A stretch of DNA of 48,120 nucleotides. Origin: CAYSYY01 sp964576115 [NCBI: uncultured Gemmatimonadota bacterium] (GTDB taxonomy: Bacteria; Blakebacterota; Blakebacteria; Blakebacterales). Position 1 is the stretch's first letter. Every line of letters starts with the position of its first letter. Positions 1 through 9,468 of this stretch are shown here, in pieces. A model generated the notes under the pieces. The model had not been told where the DNA came from. It worked only from the letters and a program-made list of their open reading frames with translations, and searched no databases. The stretch is from positions 4,217 to 52,336 of the forward strand of contig CAZNUA010000023.1 in the NCBI GenBank assembly GCA_964576115.1, read 5' to 3'. The translations under genes were made by a program, and so were the position numbers.

Positions 1-195
1 ACGGAGTACCTCTTCATAGGTGAACAACTCGCCCTGATACCGGGGACGGGCGGAACTCTCCGCGACCTGGATCCCGTTCTCGGTTGTGACAGTGAAGGAG
101 TGCGTACTGTCGACATTTCGGACCTTCGCGCATCCGGTGTTCAGAACGATCAGGAGAAGGGGTGAACATCGAATGATCGCTGGTATCCGGGGCAT
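1..195 (-). CDS. Six-bladed beta-propeller lipoprotein, partial
   Basis: Only the first 65 codons are in the window; the gene runs off its left edge. It begins MPRIPAIIRCSPLLLIVL and has a lipobox-like NTGC, so an exported lipoprotein is likely. After the signal it carries HSFTV..ENGIQVAESS and GELFTYEEVL, the same N-terminal signature as the proteins at 1475-2698 and 2805-4106, which identifies it as a further paralogue of that propeller family. A GAGGA ribosome site lies just upstream of the ATG. It starts 10 bp after the stop of the next gene upstream and is the last visible member of that run. Ligand and function are unknown; binding on the cell surface or in the periplasm is inferred. 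Confidence 0.72.
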   Translation of the reverse strand, partial: MPRIPAIIRCSPLLLIVLNTGCAKVRNVDSTHSFTVTTENGIQVAESSARPRYQGELFTYEEVLR

Positions 196-205
196 GGTTG
201 TTTCC

Positions 206-1456
206 TCACCTTCGTCCGTACACCCGGGGGTCGATCCGGTATTTATCGACTCGCGGGAAGTCATCTTCCACCCGGAATTCATTGAACTTATACAGACATG
301 CATCAGCGATCCGGACGCCATAGTAGTCACCCAAGAACCAGGCCGAGCCGACATAGGACCGTTCATCGGCGTTGAACACATCCGTGAGTACTTCCCCGCT
401 GTCGTTCTTCGCCGACGTGAAGACAAAAATGAAAGGACCATCGGTTTCGATACCCAGAACGGGAACCGACCAGTGCCGTTCAGCGATCCCCTCATCAACC
501 AGGTCCCATTGCTCCTCCCATTGCCGAAACTGTTCGGGATCTCTTTCACGTAATTCTTCGTTCGGCAGTGGGCGCGTCCAGGTGAGTTCGTACAACTCGT
601 AGGAATGGGAGAGTGTTTCCCGCTGCCCGCTTTCCAGATCAATCAGGGTCAGCGTGTACTGCAATTCTTCTCCACCCTGCCGGCTGTCATGGAAGGTATG
701 CAGATACACGGCCCGGCCATCAGGCAGCGGCGCCGCCAGCAGTTTCCCGAGCGCATCCATACTAACGACAGGTCCGTACTGGCCATAGAGCGCATCAGTT
801 TGTTGATATCGAGCCAGAACCGTCAGGGTGTTACCAACAAGGTGGAACAGGAATACCTCGCGATGTTCGAGATTATTACTGTCCCGATCCTGAGTGCCCA
901 CGACCAGGAGGCGCTCGTCCTCCCCCAGGCACCAGACTGATTCCGGCCGGTCAGTACGCAAATCCAGTGAGTCAAGTATGTCCCGGTAGGGTTGTACAGA
1001 GAAGTAATCAACCCGTTCGATGTAGCTGAAATCGGGACGAAAAAAATGGGCTGTGAATCCCATCCGTCCGCCGAATACACACAGGTACCCTTCCGGACTC
1101 ATATAGAGATACCGGGCCCACCGGAACTCGCCCGGGCCCGCCCCCGTGCCTCCGAACCTCTGCACCGGTTGACCGTCTGGATCGAAGACCTTGATCCAAT
1201 TCTCATCCGCCACCAGCAGATTGCCGTCGGGGTGTATCGCCAGACCGAACCAGTGCGGATCGACCAGCAAATAATCGTCGGGTATGTCTTCGGCACCGAA
1301 GGAGTATTCGAGAGTCAGTACATCCTGAAGCGGTGCGCCATCAGAGCTTGAGCGTTGATCCGTATCCCGACTGCACGACAGGACGAACAGAAAGGGAAGT
1401 GCCGTCAGAATGACGAGCAGGGCCCGAAAACGCCCGCGTCGACATGAAGTGAACAT
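206..1456 (-). CDS. Six-bladed beta-propeller lipoprotein (416 aa)
   Basis: The N-terminus has basic residues, a hydrophobic stretch and a lipobox-like VLSC (about residue 28), so it is probably a lipoprotein. The body shows NHL/6-bladed features: GLAIHPDGNLLVADEN followed by FDPDGQPVQRFGGTGAGPGEF, a blade pair usual for this propeller family. It lacks the HSF...FTYE N-terminal signature of its neighbours, and is the most divergent of the four paralogues. It sits 18 bp after the stop of the preceding gene and 10 bp before the next start, so co-transcription is likely. Function unknown; such families are numerous in some uncultured bacteria and are usually only annotated as 6-bladed propellers. 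Confidence 0.78.
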   Translation of the reverse strand: MFTSCRRGRFRALLVILTALPFLFVLSCSRDTDQRSSSDGAPLQDVLTLEYSFGAEDIPDDYLLVDPHWFGLAIHPDGNLLVADENWIKVFDPDGQPVQRFGGTGAGPGEFRWARYLYMSPEGYLCVFGGRMGFTAHFFRPDFSYIERVDYFSVQPYRDILDSLDLRTDRPESVWCLGEDERLLVVGTQDRDSNNLEHREVFLFHLVGNTLTVLARYQQTDALYGQYGPVVSMDALGKLLAAPLPDGRAVYLHTFHDSRQGGEELQYTLTLIDLESGQRETLSHSYELYELTWTRPLPNEELRERDPEQFRQWEEQWDLVDEGIAERHWSVPVLGIETDGPFIFVFTSAKNDSGEVLTDVFNADERSYVGSAWFLGDYYGVRIADACLYKFNEFRVEDDFPRVDKYRIDPRVYGRR

Positions 1457-1474
1457 GCCATACCTCCATAGGTT

Positions 1475-2698
1475 TCACTCCGGATAAGTGAATCCGCGCA
1501 CCGCCGACCTGATCCTGAAAACGGCCGCCACAGGAGCGCCGGTCTCCTCGTCTTCCCACGAGACGATCAGATGACCGCGACTCGGATAACCTGAGGACGA
1601 ATAGCCTGAAACCGCGGGAAAGTTAGTATCACCCAGATATTCGCCCTCAGGGCTCAGAAGGCGCCATTTGCGCTCATGGAAGGGATTGGCAAAACTTCCC
1701 GGCGGTTCGCTGGCCCAGAAGTACCCGGCCTCATCCACCAGTACTCCGAACCAGAGATCGTGCTCATCGGGAAAGGCGAGTTCGTCGAGTTCGCGCCGGG
1801 CCTGTTCGCGTTCCCAGTCCTCAGCGGCATTTTCGATCTCATCCCGCAGCTGTGAAACAACCCGCTCGCGCTCCACAGCGGTAACGGGATCGCGGGGGAC
1901 GTCGAGTCTGATGATCCGCCGTAGCGATCCGTCGAGATCGTACCATTCCAATTCCGGCTCCGGTGATTTCTCGTGCAGGATCCCCCAGCCGGGAGCGTAG
2001 TGCAGCATCGGAGCGCCCTGGAAAACGCCGGGAACGGGGGCGGGCGGGCTGATGACCTCGGCCAGTTCCTCGCCGCCCTCAGCATGAACACCCGCGCGGA
2101 AAGCCGATCCTGTCCCTTCACCAACCTGAGCGAAAGCCTGTTGAACCAGAACCAGCCGGTTGCCCGGCGCGGGATACGCTCCGGTGGTATTGAAGAAAAG
2201 CGGCGGCTTCATGGTGACCCTCTCGAACAGAATCGTCCGGACGAAATCGCCGGCGGTGGTGAAGACGGTGGTGCGCATCTGCTGCATATCGCAGGCGACG
2301 ACCTGATCATCCCATACCCCCAGAAGCCGGAGCATCCGGAACTCTCCCGGCCCCGATCCTTGCCGACCCATGCTTGTCAGGTAGCGGCCGGTCGCGTCGT
2401 AGACGGCGATTCGATGGTTCCGGCTGTCACCCACATAGACATTGCCCTCCTCATCCATCGTCGGGGCGCCGATCCCGCCGAGGACCGTTTCTTCGCGCGC
2501 TTCGTCCTGTTCGAGCCGGTAGAGCTCCTCATAGGTGAAGAGGGGCTGGGTGTACTTCGGTCCCCCTTCGGTCAGGGCGACGGGGACGCCATCTTCCTCA
2601 AAGGTGCGAAAGGAATGAACGGCCGATTCCGGTCCCGAGCAGGCGGCGAGCAGGAGTGCGGCGGCCGGCACACTGGTAATGAGGTTGCGGATTGTCAT
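1475..2698 (-). CDS. Six-bladed beta-propeller lipoprotein (407 aa)
   Basis: Signal peptide with a clean lipobox LLAAC near residue 20, then HSFRTFEEDGVPVAL and LFTYEELYRLEQD, the N-terminal signature shared with its neighbours. The first blades read GGIGAPTMDEEGNVYVGDSRNHRIAVYDATG and then MGRQGSGPGEFRML, typical of NHL-like six-bladed propellers. A charged helical segment (about residues 265-300, rich in E and R) precedes the C-terminal blades. The ATG has a GAGAGGGG ribosome site. The 106 bp to the gene upstream is the largest gap inside this run and holds no clear terminator. It is a paralogue of 2805-4106 along most of its length. Ligand unknown. Confidence 0.8.
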   Translation of the reverse strand: MTIRNLITSVPAAALLLAACSGPESAVHSFRTFEEDGVPVALTEGGPKYTQPLFTYEELYRLEQDEAREETVLGGIGAPTMDEEGNVYVGDSRNHRIAVYDATGRYLTSMGRQGSGPGEFRMLRLLGVWDDQVVACDMQQMRTTVFTTAGDFVRTILFERVTMKPPLFFNTTGAYPAPGNRLVLVQQAFAQVGEGTGSAFRAGVHAEGGEELAEVISPPAPVPGVFQGAPMLHYAPGWGILHEKSPEPELEWYDLDGSLRRIIRLDVPRDPVTAVERERVVSQLRDEIENAAEDWEREQARRELDELAFPDEHDLWFGVLVDEAGYFWASEPPGSFANPFHERKWRLLSPEGEYLGDTNFPAVSGYSSSGYPSRGHLIVSWEDEETGAPVAAVFRIRSAVRGFTYPE

Positions 2699-2804
2699 AT
2701 ACGGCCCCTCTCCGATAGGTGTGGATACTGGTGAGGTTCCGTCGGGCTGTCAGTAGGACGGTTCAGTTTCGATTCTGTTTCCACCGGAGTGCCGCTACTG
2801 CCGC

Positions 2805-4106
2805 TCACCGGTACCGGAAGCCCTCGCAGGCGGGTTCCATGCGGTACACCTTCAGCAGATTCTCCCCCGTCTCGGGATCGGATTGCATGGTCAGGAACTG
2901 CCCGTTGCAGACGGACACGGGATATGTGCTGTGCAACGCCGAATTCCGGATGAAGGTCGGCGGGGCAGTCGTGACACCGAGGTATTCGCCTTCGGGGCTG
3001 AGCAGGCGATAGACATAGGGGCGCTCCCCGCTCATCCAGACATCGGGATCGTTCTGGACGCGCAGCCACCAGAAGCCCCGGTCATCGACCGCCATATTGG
3101 TCCAGGGCGGCCGGGCGTCGGGCATGGCTTCACGCAGCGAACTCCGCAGCCGGCGCATATCGGGACGGGCCGCCTCGGGTATCTCTTCGAGGCGCGACTC
3201 CCAGAAGGAATCGAACCGCTCGATGTCCTCACGGGTGATCTCGAGCGGAAGATCCTCGACCTGGATGCAACGCGCGAGTTGTCCCTCCAGATCGAAGACT
3301 TCGATGACCGGTTCGCTGCCGGCACTCACGGCTATCCCGCTCCCGGCCAGGTACCGGACAGCCGCTATAGGAGGATAGGGGTACTGGTACGGTCCGATGA
3401 GCCCGCCGCCCGTGTCGACCTGGATGGAATTGGTCACTTCAGGAGTGCGGTGATGGGCGATCTCCCCGCCTTCGGCATCGACGATCCAGTACTCGATATA
3501 GGTGGCTTTGACATTCAGATCCTGGATCTGTAGGGCCACATACCGATCGTCCGGCGTCCGGTAGAGCTGCCTGGAGAGCCGGGGGAAAGCCGGCGGGGCC
3601 GTAAAGGTGCCCAGCAGTTCCCCGTCGGTGCGATAGCGGGTCAGGCGCCGCAAGCGGATGTCATAGATCGTGACGACATCCTCCCGCACCTCTTCCAGGA
3701 GCATGCCCTGGAAATCGCCCGGTCCTGACCCGACCTGCCCGATCGACCGGATAAACCGCCCGTCCGGTCCGAATATCACCAGCCGGGCGACCGTATAGGT
3801 TCCTCTGGAGGAGCGGTTGTCGACGACGACATAGTGGCCGTCGGCGGTGCCGGCGAATCCCACCGCCCGGGAGATCAGTGATTCCGTCACTCCCGGATCC
3901 TGTACGAGGGTGAGGACATGTTCGTAGGTAAAGAGCTCGCCCTCGAAGCGGGGCCCGCCGCTCGACACGGCCGTCGGGATACCGGCTTCCTCACGGACTT
4001 CGAACCGGTGCTCGCCGGACTGGCCGAGCAGGACTGCGGTTCCGGACACGACGAGGACCGCCGCCAGGCAGCCAGGAATCAATCGACTGGGGGTAACCGG
4101 AGACAT
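2805..4106 (-). CDS. Six-bladed beta-propeller protein, exported (433 aa)
   Basis: The N-terminus has a hydrophobic signal segment (residues about 8-28, ending LLGQSGEH) without an obvious lipobox, so periplasmic or outer secretion is possible. The HRFEV..EAGIPTAVSSGGPRF and GELFTYEHVL signature follows. Propeller blades include VDNRSSRGTYTVARLVIFGPDGRFIRSIGQVGSGPGDFQGM, with the GSGPGDF turn shared by all paralogues. A helical stretch around residues 285-325 and a C-terminal LLSPEGEYLGVT blade match the paralogue at 1475-2698. AAGGAG ribosome site. It follows the GH3 gene by 12 bp, so the glycosidase and the propellers appear to form one transcription unit. Confidence 0.8.
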   Translation of the reverse strand: MSPVTPSRLIPGCLAAVLVVSGTAVLLGQSGEHRFEVREEAGIPTAVSSGGPRFEGELFTYEHVLTLVQDPGVTESLISRAVGFAGTADGHYVVVDNRSSRGTYTVARLVIFGPDGRFIRSIGQVGSGPGDFQGMLLEEVREDVVTIYDIRLRRLTRYRTDGELLGTFTAPPAFPRLSRQLYRTPDDRYVALQIQDLNVKATYIEYWIVDAEGGEIAHHRTPEVTNSIQVDTGGGLIGPYQYPYPPIAAVRYLAGSGIAVSAGSEPVIEVFDLEGQLARCIQVEDLPLEITREDIERFDSFWESRLEEIPEAARPDMRRLRSSLREAMPDARPPWTNMAVDDRGFWWLRVQNDPDVWMSGERPYVYRLLSPEGEYLGVTTAPPTFIRNSALHSTYPVSVCNGQFLTMQSDPETGENLLKVYRMEPACEGFRYR

Positions 4107-4118
4107 TGTTGTACTCCT

Positions 4119-7100
4119 TCAACCGATGAAGAGGATCCGCAGGAAGCGCCCGTACTCCTTACACCAGGCCAGGCCGTAGAGGGCATCCCAGTGCGGATTG
4201 TAGATGAAGTCGGGGCCATCCCCGACCTTCTGCAGCAGCGCGTCCACTTCCGCCTCTGAGACCTGATCGCTGTAAGTGGACCGGATAGTGCGATGGTCCT
4301 CATGATGCCAGACATGATCGTCAATGGGGGCTCCGGTATGGTCCCGCCAGGCTTCCTCGATCAACGCCTCGCGCACCCCGCTGCGCAATCCCTCACGGCC
4401 GCCGTACCCAAACCGTCCAGCTCGTTCGCCCCCCGGGCGAAAAGCCTCGGGATCGACCAGGCGCTCCAGGCGCCGGCAGACCCACTCCTCCACCGTAACC
4501 TCCCTCGTTTCATAGAAACCGTATCCGCCGCACCAGTCGCCCGACATCCACTCGTCGGCATAGAGCACCGACCCATCCTGCGAACGGATCTCCAGGCGCA
4601 CCCGCAGGGCGTCCCACTCCGGGCCCTCGGCCGAGGCAACGACCTGCTCCGGGGTGCCATCACCGGTCAGATCGGCCTGGCCGGTGTACTCGACCCGGAT
4701 CGGTCCCTGCATCGAGGGATCGATCGGCTCGGCCGGCTCGGCTGGAACCCGACCCCAGGAATCGGCGATCTCGAAAGTACCCTGCAGGCGGATATCCTGC
4801 GATGAAGCACCCACCATGACTTCGATCAGCCCCGGTTCCACGATCCATTCCAGGTCGGGGCCGGGGAAGGCCAGCCGGTCGGGGGTGATCGGGAAGCCCA
4901 CCCATTCTTCTTCCCCCGGTTCGAGCCGAACCCGGCGGAAGCCTTTGAGTTCGGCGACCGGTCGCGACACACTGCCGATCACGTCGTGCAGGTAGAGCTG
5001 AACCACCTCCTCCCCGGCACAGGGACCGGTGTTGGTGACCTTGAGAGTGACCATGGCTTCCCCGTCGGGGCCGATACGTTCGGGGGTGATGTCGAGCTCG
5101 CTATAGGCGAATGTGGTGTAACTCAGGCCGTGCCCGAAGGCATAGCGCGGAGTGCCGGGCATATCGACGTAGCCGTAGCCGCGGCCGGTCGGTTTGTAGT
5201 TGTAGTACAGCGGCACCTGGGCCACCGAACGGGGCCAGGTCAGGGGCAGCCGCCCGGAGGGGTTCGTGACCCCGAAGAGCACCTCGGCCACAGCCCGACC
5301 CCCTTCCTCACCGGCGTACCAGGCCTGCATGACGGCCGGGACCATGTCGCCCCACCCCGGCATGGTGACCGCACTGCCGGTCATCAGGACCACTACCGTC
5401 GGCACCCCGGTTGCGGTCACGGCCTCGATCAGTTCGACCTGTTCGGGGGGCAGGTCGAGGCGGGCCCGGTCGCGACCCTCGCCCTCGCTCACCCCGGCCA
5501 CGATGACCGCCGCCTCGGCTCCCTGCACGGCCGCAAGGGCCCGGCGCAGCTTCTCGCTGCCGGCTTCAGCGGTCTCCCAACCCAGGATGGCCACCGCACC
5601 GCCCCCGTTCTCGTAATACTCCAGTTTCAGCCGGCAGGCCCGGCCGGCCTCGAAAGTCACCGTCACGAAATCTGTGGTTGGGGCGCGGTCACTCCAGTGT
5701 TCGGCCACGAGCCGATCGTCGAGCCAGAGGCGGTAGCCATCGTCGGTGGTGATGCTCAGCTCCACCGGACCCGACCGGTCGGGCACGATGATGCCGGTCC
5801 AGCGCACCGAGAATCGGTCGGCATTGACATTGGAGTGCGGCGAGCCCCCCTCCCAGTCGAAATCGATCTGCGCATCGTCACGGCGCAGCACCGGCGGGCC
5901 CTCCAGCGACATGTTGTTGAAGAACTCGGCCCGCAGTCCCGACACGTCAGCCGGGGTTTCGCCGGTGAAGAACGCTTCAGGCGGTATCGCCGGGTGCCCG
6001 AGGCGCTCCAGGTCGGCCCCTTCGGCGTAGCGGATCTCGACCCCGTCACCGAGCAGCTCCCGGATCCCCCGCAGCACGCTCACCGTTTCCATGCCGCTGC
6101 CGCTGTAGCCCCCCAGGCGGACCCGGTCGGCCAGCGGACCCAGGACGGCCACGACGTCCAGGTCGCCCGGCAGGGGCAGGAGATCGCCGGAGTTCTGCAG
6201 CAGGACGATGCCCTTGCGGGCCGCCTCCAGAGCCAGGGCCCGGTGCGCGGTACAGTCGTTGACGCGGGCGGCTTCCTCGGGATCGACGAAGGGTTCGTCG
6301 AAGAGCCCCAGCTCGAACTTGACCTGCAGAACCTCCCAGACAGCGCTGTCGAGGATCTCCTCGCCAACCAGGCCGGAACGCAGAGCCTCCAGCAGGGGTT
6401 CACCGTAGACGTAGATGTTGGGCAGTTCCACGTTGAGACCGGCCGCGAGGGCTTCGGCGGCGGTTTCCTCCAGCGTGGCGGCGGTGCGGTGCAGGCTCCA
6501 GATGCCCCCCACCGAGCCGTAATCGGAAACCGTGAAGCCCCGGAAGCCCCACTCGTCGCGCAGAACCTCGGAGAGCAGGAACCGGCTCGAGGTGCAGGGG
6601 GTGCCGTCCCAAGAGTTATAGGCCGACATGACCGAACGGGCACCCGCTTCCTGAAAGCAGGCCTTGAAGGCGGGGAAGTAGATCTCGCGCAACAGGCGTT
6701 CGCTGAAGTGGACCGGATTCGAGTCGCGTCCCCCGTCGCCGATGTTCGCCACGAAGTGCTTCGGAGTAGTCACCACCCCCAACCCCTCGATGGCCCGGCA
6801 GAAAGCCACCCCCATCCGGGCCGTCAGGTAGGGGTCTTCGCCATAGGTTTCCTCGACCCGGCCCCAGCGCACGTCGCGGGCGATGTTGACGACCGGGCTG
6901 AGTACCTGCCGGATCCCCCGACTGCGGGTCTCCAGCCCGATAGCGGTGGCCACCCGGTGCATCAGATCGGTGTCCCAGGAACTGGCCAGGGCAATCGCCT
7001 GCGGGAAGCTGGTCCCCCCCCGCCCCACGAGCCCGTGCAGGGCCTCATCGTGCATCAGGACCGGGATCCCGAGGCGGGTCTCCTCGAGAAACCTTCTCTG

Positions 7101-7457
7101 CAGGTCGTTCATCCGCTCGGCCGACTCGCGGGGATCGTACGCCCGCAGGAAAGTGCCGACCCCCCCCAGGGTACTCTCCAGATACGGTTTCCACGCCTCC
7201 GGTTCGGAGATGATGCACTGCAGCTGGGCCACCTTCTCTTCGAGTGTCATACGGCCCAGCAGATCCTCGACCCGCTGTGTCACGCTCAGGTCGGGATCCC
7301 GGTACGGGAGCGGTTCCTGCGGCTCCTGTTCCGTGGTCGGCAGGCAACCGCGGCCCGGCAATGCGGCGGCGGTCAGGAGCAGCAGGAAGGGCAGGATCGC
7401 TGGCAGAACCCGGGCGGATATCCCCGGGCCGGGCCTTCTCGACTCACGGGCAGGCAT
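4119..7457 (-). CDS. GH3 beta-glycosidase with PA14 insert and extra C-terminal domain
   Basis: A secreted family 3 glycoside hydrolase of 1112 aa, probably releasing terminal beta-linked sugars from oligosaccharides outside the cytoplasm. The catalytic barrel shows TPKHFVANIGDGGRDSNP and GFTVSDYGSVGG, whose Asp (about residue 310) is the expected nucleophile. A PA14 domain lies at about residues 505-625 (FSVRWTGIIVPDRSGPVEL, then TTDDGYRLWLDDR), inserted in the second domain as in many GH3 enzymes. A Fn3-like domain follows (GEEVVQLYLHD, VAELKGFRRVRLEPGE). The last about 190 residues (DLTGDGTPEQVV then a Trp/Cys-rich part) are not part of the usual GH3 fold. I chose the ATG at 7457: it has GGGAG at good spacing and begins a signal peptide; an in-frame ATG 90 bases upstream has neither. 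Exact sugar specificity cannot be read. Confidence 0.9.
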   Translation of the reverse strand: MPARESRRPGPGISARVLPAILPFLLLLTAAALPGRGCLPTTEQEPQEPLPYRDPDLSVTQRVEDLLGRMTLEEKVAQLQCIISEPEAWKPYLESTLGGVGTFLRAYDPRESAERMNDLQRRFLEETRLGIPVLMHDEALHGLVGRGGTSFPQAIALASSWDTDLMHRVATAIGLETRSRGIRQVLSPVVNIARDVRWGRVEETYGEDPYLTARMGVAFCRAIEGLGVVTTPKHFVANIGDGGRDSNPVHFSERLLREIYFPAFKACFQEAGARSVMSAYNSWDGTPCTSSRFLLSEVLRDEWGFRGFTVSDYGSVGGIWSLHRTAATLEETAAEALAAGLNVELPNIYVYGEPLLEALRSGLVGEEILDSAVWEVLQVKFELGLFDEPFVDPEEAARVNDCTAHRALALEAARKGIVLLQNSGDLLPLPGDLDVVAVLGPLADRVRLGGYSGSGMETVSVLRGIRELLGDGVEIRYAEGADLERLGHPAIPPEAFFTGETPADVSGLRAEFFNNMSLEGPPVLRRDDAQIDFDWEGGSPHSNVNADRFSVRWTGIIVPDRSGPVELSITTDDGYRLWLDDRLVAEHWSDRAPTTDFVTVTFEAGRACRLKLEYYENGGGAVAILGWETAEAGSEKLRRALAAVQGAEAAVIVAGVSEGEGRDRARLDLPPEQVELIEAVTATGVPTVVVLMTGSAVTMPGWGDMVPAVMQAWYAGEEGGRAVAEVLFGVTNPSGRLPLTWPRSVAQVPLYYNYKPTGRGYGYVDMPGTPRYAFGHGLSYTTFAYSELDITPERIGPDGEAMVTLKVTNTGPCAGEEVVQLYLHDVIGSVSRPVAELKGFRRVRLEPGEEEWVGFPITPDRLAFPGPDLEWIVEPGLIEVMVGASSQDIRLQGTFEIADSWGRVPAEPAEPIDPSMQGPIRVEYTGQADLTGDGTPEQVVASAEGPEWDALRVRLEIRSQDGSVLYADEWMSGDWCGGYGFYETREVTVEEWVCRRLERLVDPEAFRPGGERAGRFGYGGREGLRSGVREALIEEAWRDHTGAPIDDHVWHHEDHRTIRSTYSDQVSEAEVDALLQKVGDGPDFIYNPHWDALYGLAWCKEYGRFLRILFIG

Positions 7458-7543
7458 AGGTACTCTCCCGGCGCAGGTGTGTCTGGGTATATGGGGTGAT
7501 TGTAAGGCGTTCGGCGGGTATCGGGCAATCGACCCGGCTTTTT

Positions 7544-9349
7544 TCACCTGCTCGGAGGGTGCAGAAGCACGGAGTTTGTCGTCCGGGCTATCCAGATCAG
7601 GGCGTCATATTCCTGACAGAGAACAACGGGGTAGAACGGATTATCGATTGCTGCTGATCCGATAGAACGGAAGAGCCGCCGGGAGTGTAACCAACCCGAG
7701 GTAGTGGAACTGGCCTCGATGATATGAAGATCCAAGATGAACCGAGGCAACCCGGTTCGCTGAAAAACCAGTTCGACACTCCCCGATGCCGGAGGTCCAG
7801 CCGTATAGGTGGCCAGTCCATTCGGTCCCACCGCCGTATAGTCACCGGTCTCGAAACAAAATCCCATCGAGTAATAATCCTCATCATGCCTCTGGGCCAA
7901 GTAGCCTCCCATGGACGGCAACTGTTCGTGTATGTGCCCATTGTGAGCCCATAGGACAATCCTGGTACCGGGCGGGTGGTGAGCCAGTATCCAGTCTACA
8001 TTATCGGCCATGCTCCGATCGCGATGCCGGGGCTCAGCACTCTGCCGGATGACTTGCGCCTTTTGAATGCCCCAATTCACATCCTTGCTATCGTGCTGGC
8101 GGCAATACCGTTCGCGATTCTCTTCCAGATGGGCCAGGACATCTTCTGTCAGCCTGATGTACCGCTCTTCGTCCTCGTCTGAGAGAACGCGTTGCCCTCT
8201 TTGCAGTGTATTCCGGTAGATCTCGGCCACTTCTCCATATTTCTCTTCGGCTGTGACCGCGTAATCGGGATCAACTTTAGTGAGAAACTGGTTCACTTCC
8301 GTTATGGTCACTAGCGGGGCCTGCATGTCGAAACCCCAGAATTCCATCCTCCCTCTGCCAGAGGCATTGAATTCTCTCATCCATTCGATCATGTCGAGTA
8401 CTTCCCGGGTATTCCAGGTCCAGAAGTAGATATCATCCAGACCCTTGCGCGGATCGCCCGTTCCGGTCAGGACATACCGATTCAGAGCTTCACATTCAGG
8501 CATGTTCGCTTCGATGGCAAAGACAGTGAAACCCATTTCTTCCGCCAGAAACTCCACCAGGCGGTGTTTCATGCGGAAGAACTCACTGGTGCCATGAGTA
8601 CCCTCACCCAAAGCAACGATGCCGGCATCTCCGATTATTTCCTCGAGAGGTTCCAGATCGGTAAAGCCGCTTCCGGCATCGGGGGTCACGAACGGGATGG
8701 CGTTATCCCGCACCCAGGCGATCTGTTCGACTGTCGGATCATCGAATTCGGCCCGTATCAATTCCTCCAGTGACACCCCATTGACCGAAATACCCAGACT
8801 ATCGAACCAGGCCGTGCCATCGCCTTCGAGATAACAGCCGAGGACCGCATATCCCGCCTCAGACGGGACGTCGAGTTCGACCGCATAGTGATTCCAGTCC
8901 GTGGTACCCCGTGGGGCTCGCACCGGCATATCGTCGAAAGCAATTTGCTGACTGTCATTATCATCCACACGAAACCAGAGCCCGGCGAATCTCGATCTCA
9001 CGTTATTAGTCCGGATATAACCGCTGAACCGCACCTTCGTGTCAGCCACGAGATTGATCGGAAGTTGAAGGAAGGTGGCACTGTGACCACCTGTGTCGAT
9101 CCGGGCAATCCTCAGGCTGCGTCGTCCGGAATAGAACACATCCTCATCCAGGGCGACGTTGTTGTTCGACTGGATCAGACGCCAGACACGCGGCAGAGGC
9201 GGCTGCCCACCCCACGATTCTTCGAAATCGAGATTGAGTGAGGTCTGTGCTGAAAGTCGTGACGGGATCATAGTCAGCACGCAGAACAGGATCAGAACTC
9301 GGTTCGTACTATTCTGGAAAGCATGTCGGGTTCGGGTTCGCAGAATCAT
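7544..9349 (-). CDS. Erythromycin-esterase-family protein with N-terminal jelly-roll-like domain
   Basis: About 601 aa. A signal peptide (ILFCVLTMIPSRLSAQ) is followed by a beta-rich region, about residues 25-185 (FEESWGGQPPLPRVW, YSGRRSLRIA, RFSGYIRT, WFDSLGISVNG), which looks like a carbohydrate-binding-type jelly roll. The rest matches the erythromycin esterase/EreA-EreB family: VALGEGTHGTSEFFRMKHR with the active-site Glu and His, VFAIEANMPEC, FWGFDMQ, and IVLWAHNGHIHEQ with the second conserved His. In this family few members act on macrolides; here the substrate is unknown. Start at 9349 (ATG with GGGAG, 7 nt spacing) in preference to the TTG one codon earlier. It precedes the GH3 gene by 86 bp. 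Confidence 0.85.
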   Translation of the reverse strand: MILRTRTRHAFQNSTNRVLILFCVLTMIPSRLSAQTSLNLDFEESWGGQPPLPRVWRLIQSNNNVALDEDVFYSGRRSLRIARIDTGGHSATFLQLPINLVADTKVRFSGYIRTNNVRSRFAGLWFRVDDNDSQQIAFDDMPVRAPRGTTDWNHYAVELDVPSEAGYAVLGCYLEGDGTAWFDSLGISVNGVSLEELIRAEFDDPTVEQIAWVRDNAIPFVTPDAGSGFTDLEPLEEIIGDAGIVALGEGTHGTSEFFRMKHRLVEFLAEEMGFTVFAIEANMPECEALNRYVLTGTGDPRKGLDDIYFWTWNTREVLDMIEWMREFNASGRGRMEFWGFDMQAPLVTITEVNQFLTKVDPDYAVTAEEKYGEVAEIYRNTLQRGQRVLSDEDEERYIRLTEDVLAHLEENRERYCRQHDSKDVNWGIQKAQVIRQSAEPRHRDRSMADNVDWILAHHPPGTRIVLWAHNGHIHEQLPSMGGYLAQRHDEDYYSMGFCFETGDYTAVGPNGLATYTAGPPASGSVELVFQRTGLPRFILDLHIIEASSTTSGWLHSRRLFRSIGSAAIDNPFYPVVLCQEYDALIWIARTTNSVLLHPPSR

Positions 9350-9468
9350 CAATTCACTCCCATGAGCAGATTCAACCAGGTTTCCTCTGGAACGAACAGG
9401 CCGAACTCTCCGTTCAAGTTGAACTCATCTCGAGAGAAAAACTGATGCCGGCATGAAACATTCTGCTC

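Noticed and set aside
4986-7499. Long open frame on the plus strand opposite the GH3 gene
   Set aside because: It has no domain pattern, is rich in His/Pro/Arg/Gly as expected from the complement of a GC-rich gene, and the opposite frame is a clear GH3 enzyme.
7458-7547. Upstream start for the GH3 gene at 7547
   Set aside because: It would place 30 residues before the signal peptide and lacks a ribosome site; ATG 7457 has GGGAG and begins the signal.
7544-9349. Antibiotic (macrolide) resistance gene
   Set aside because: Only family-level similarity to erythromycin esterase; it has an extra N-terminal domain and secretion signal, and its setting is carbohydrate-related.
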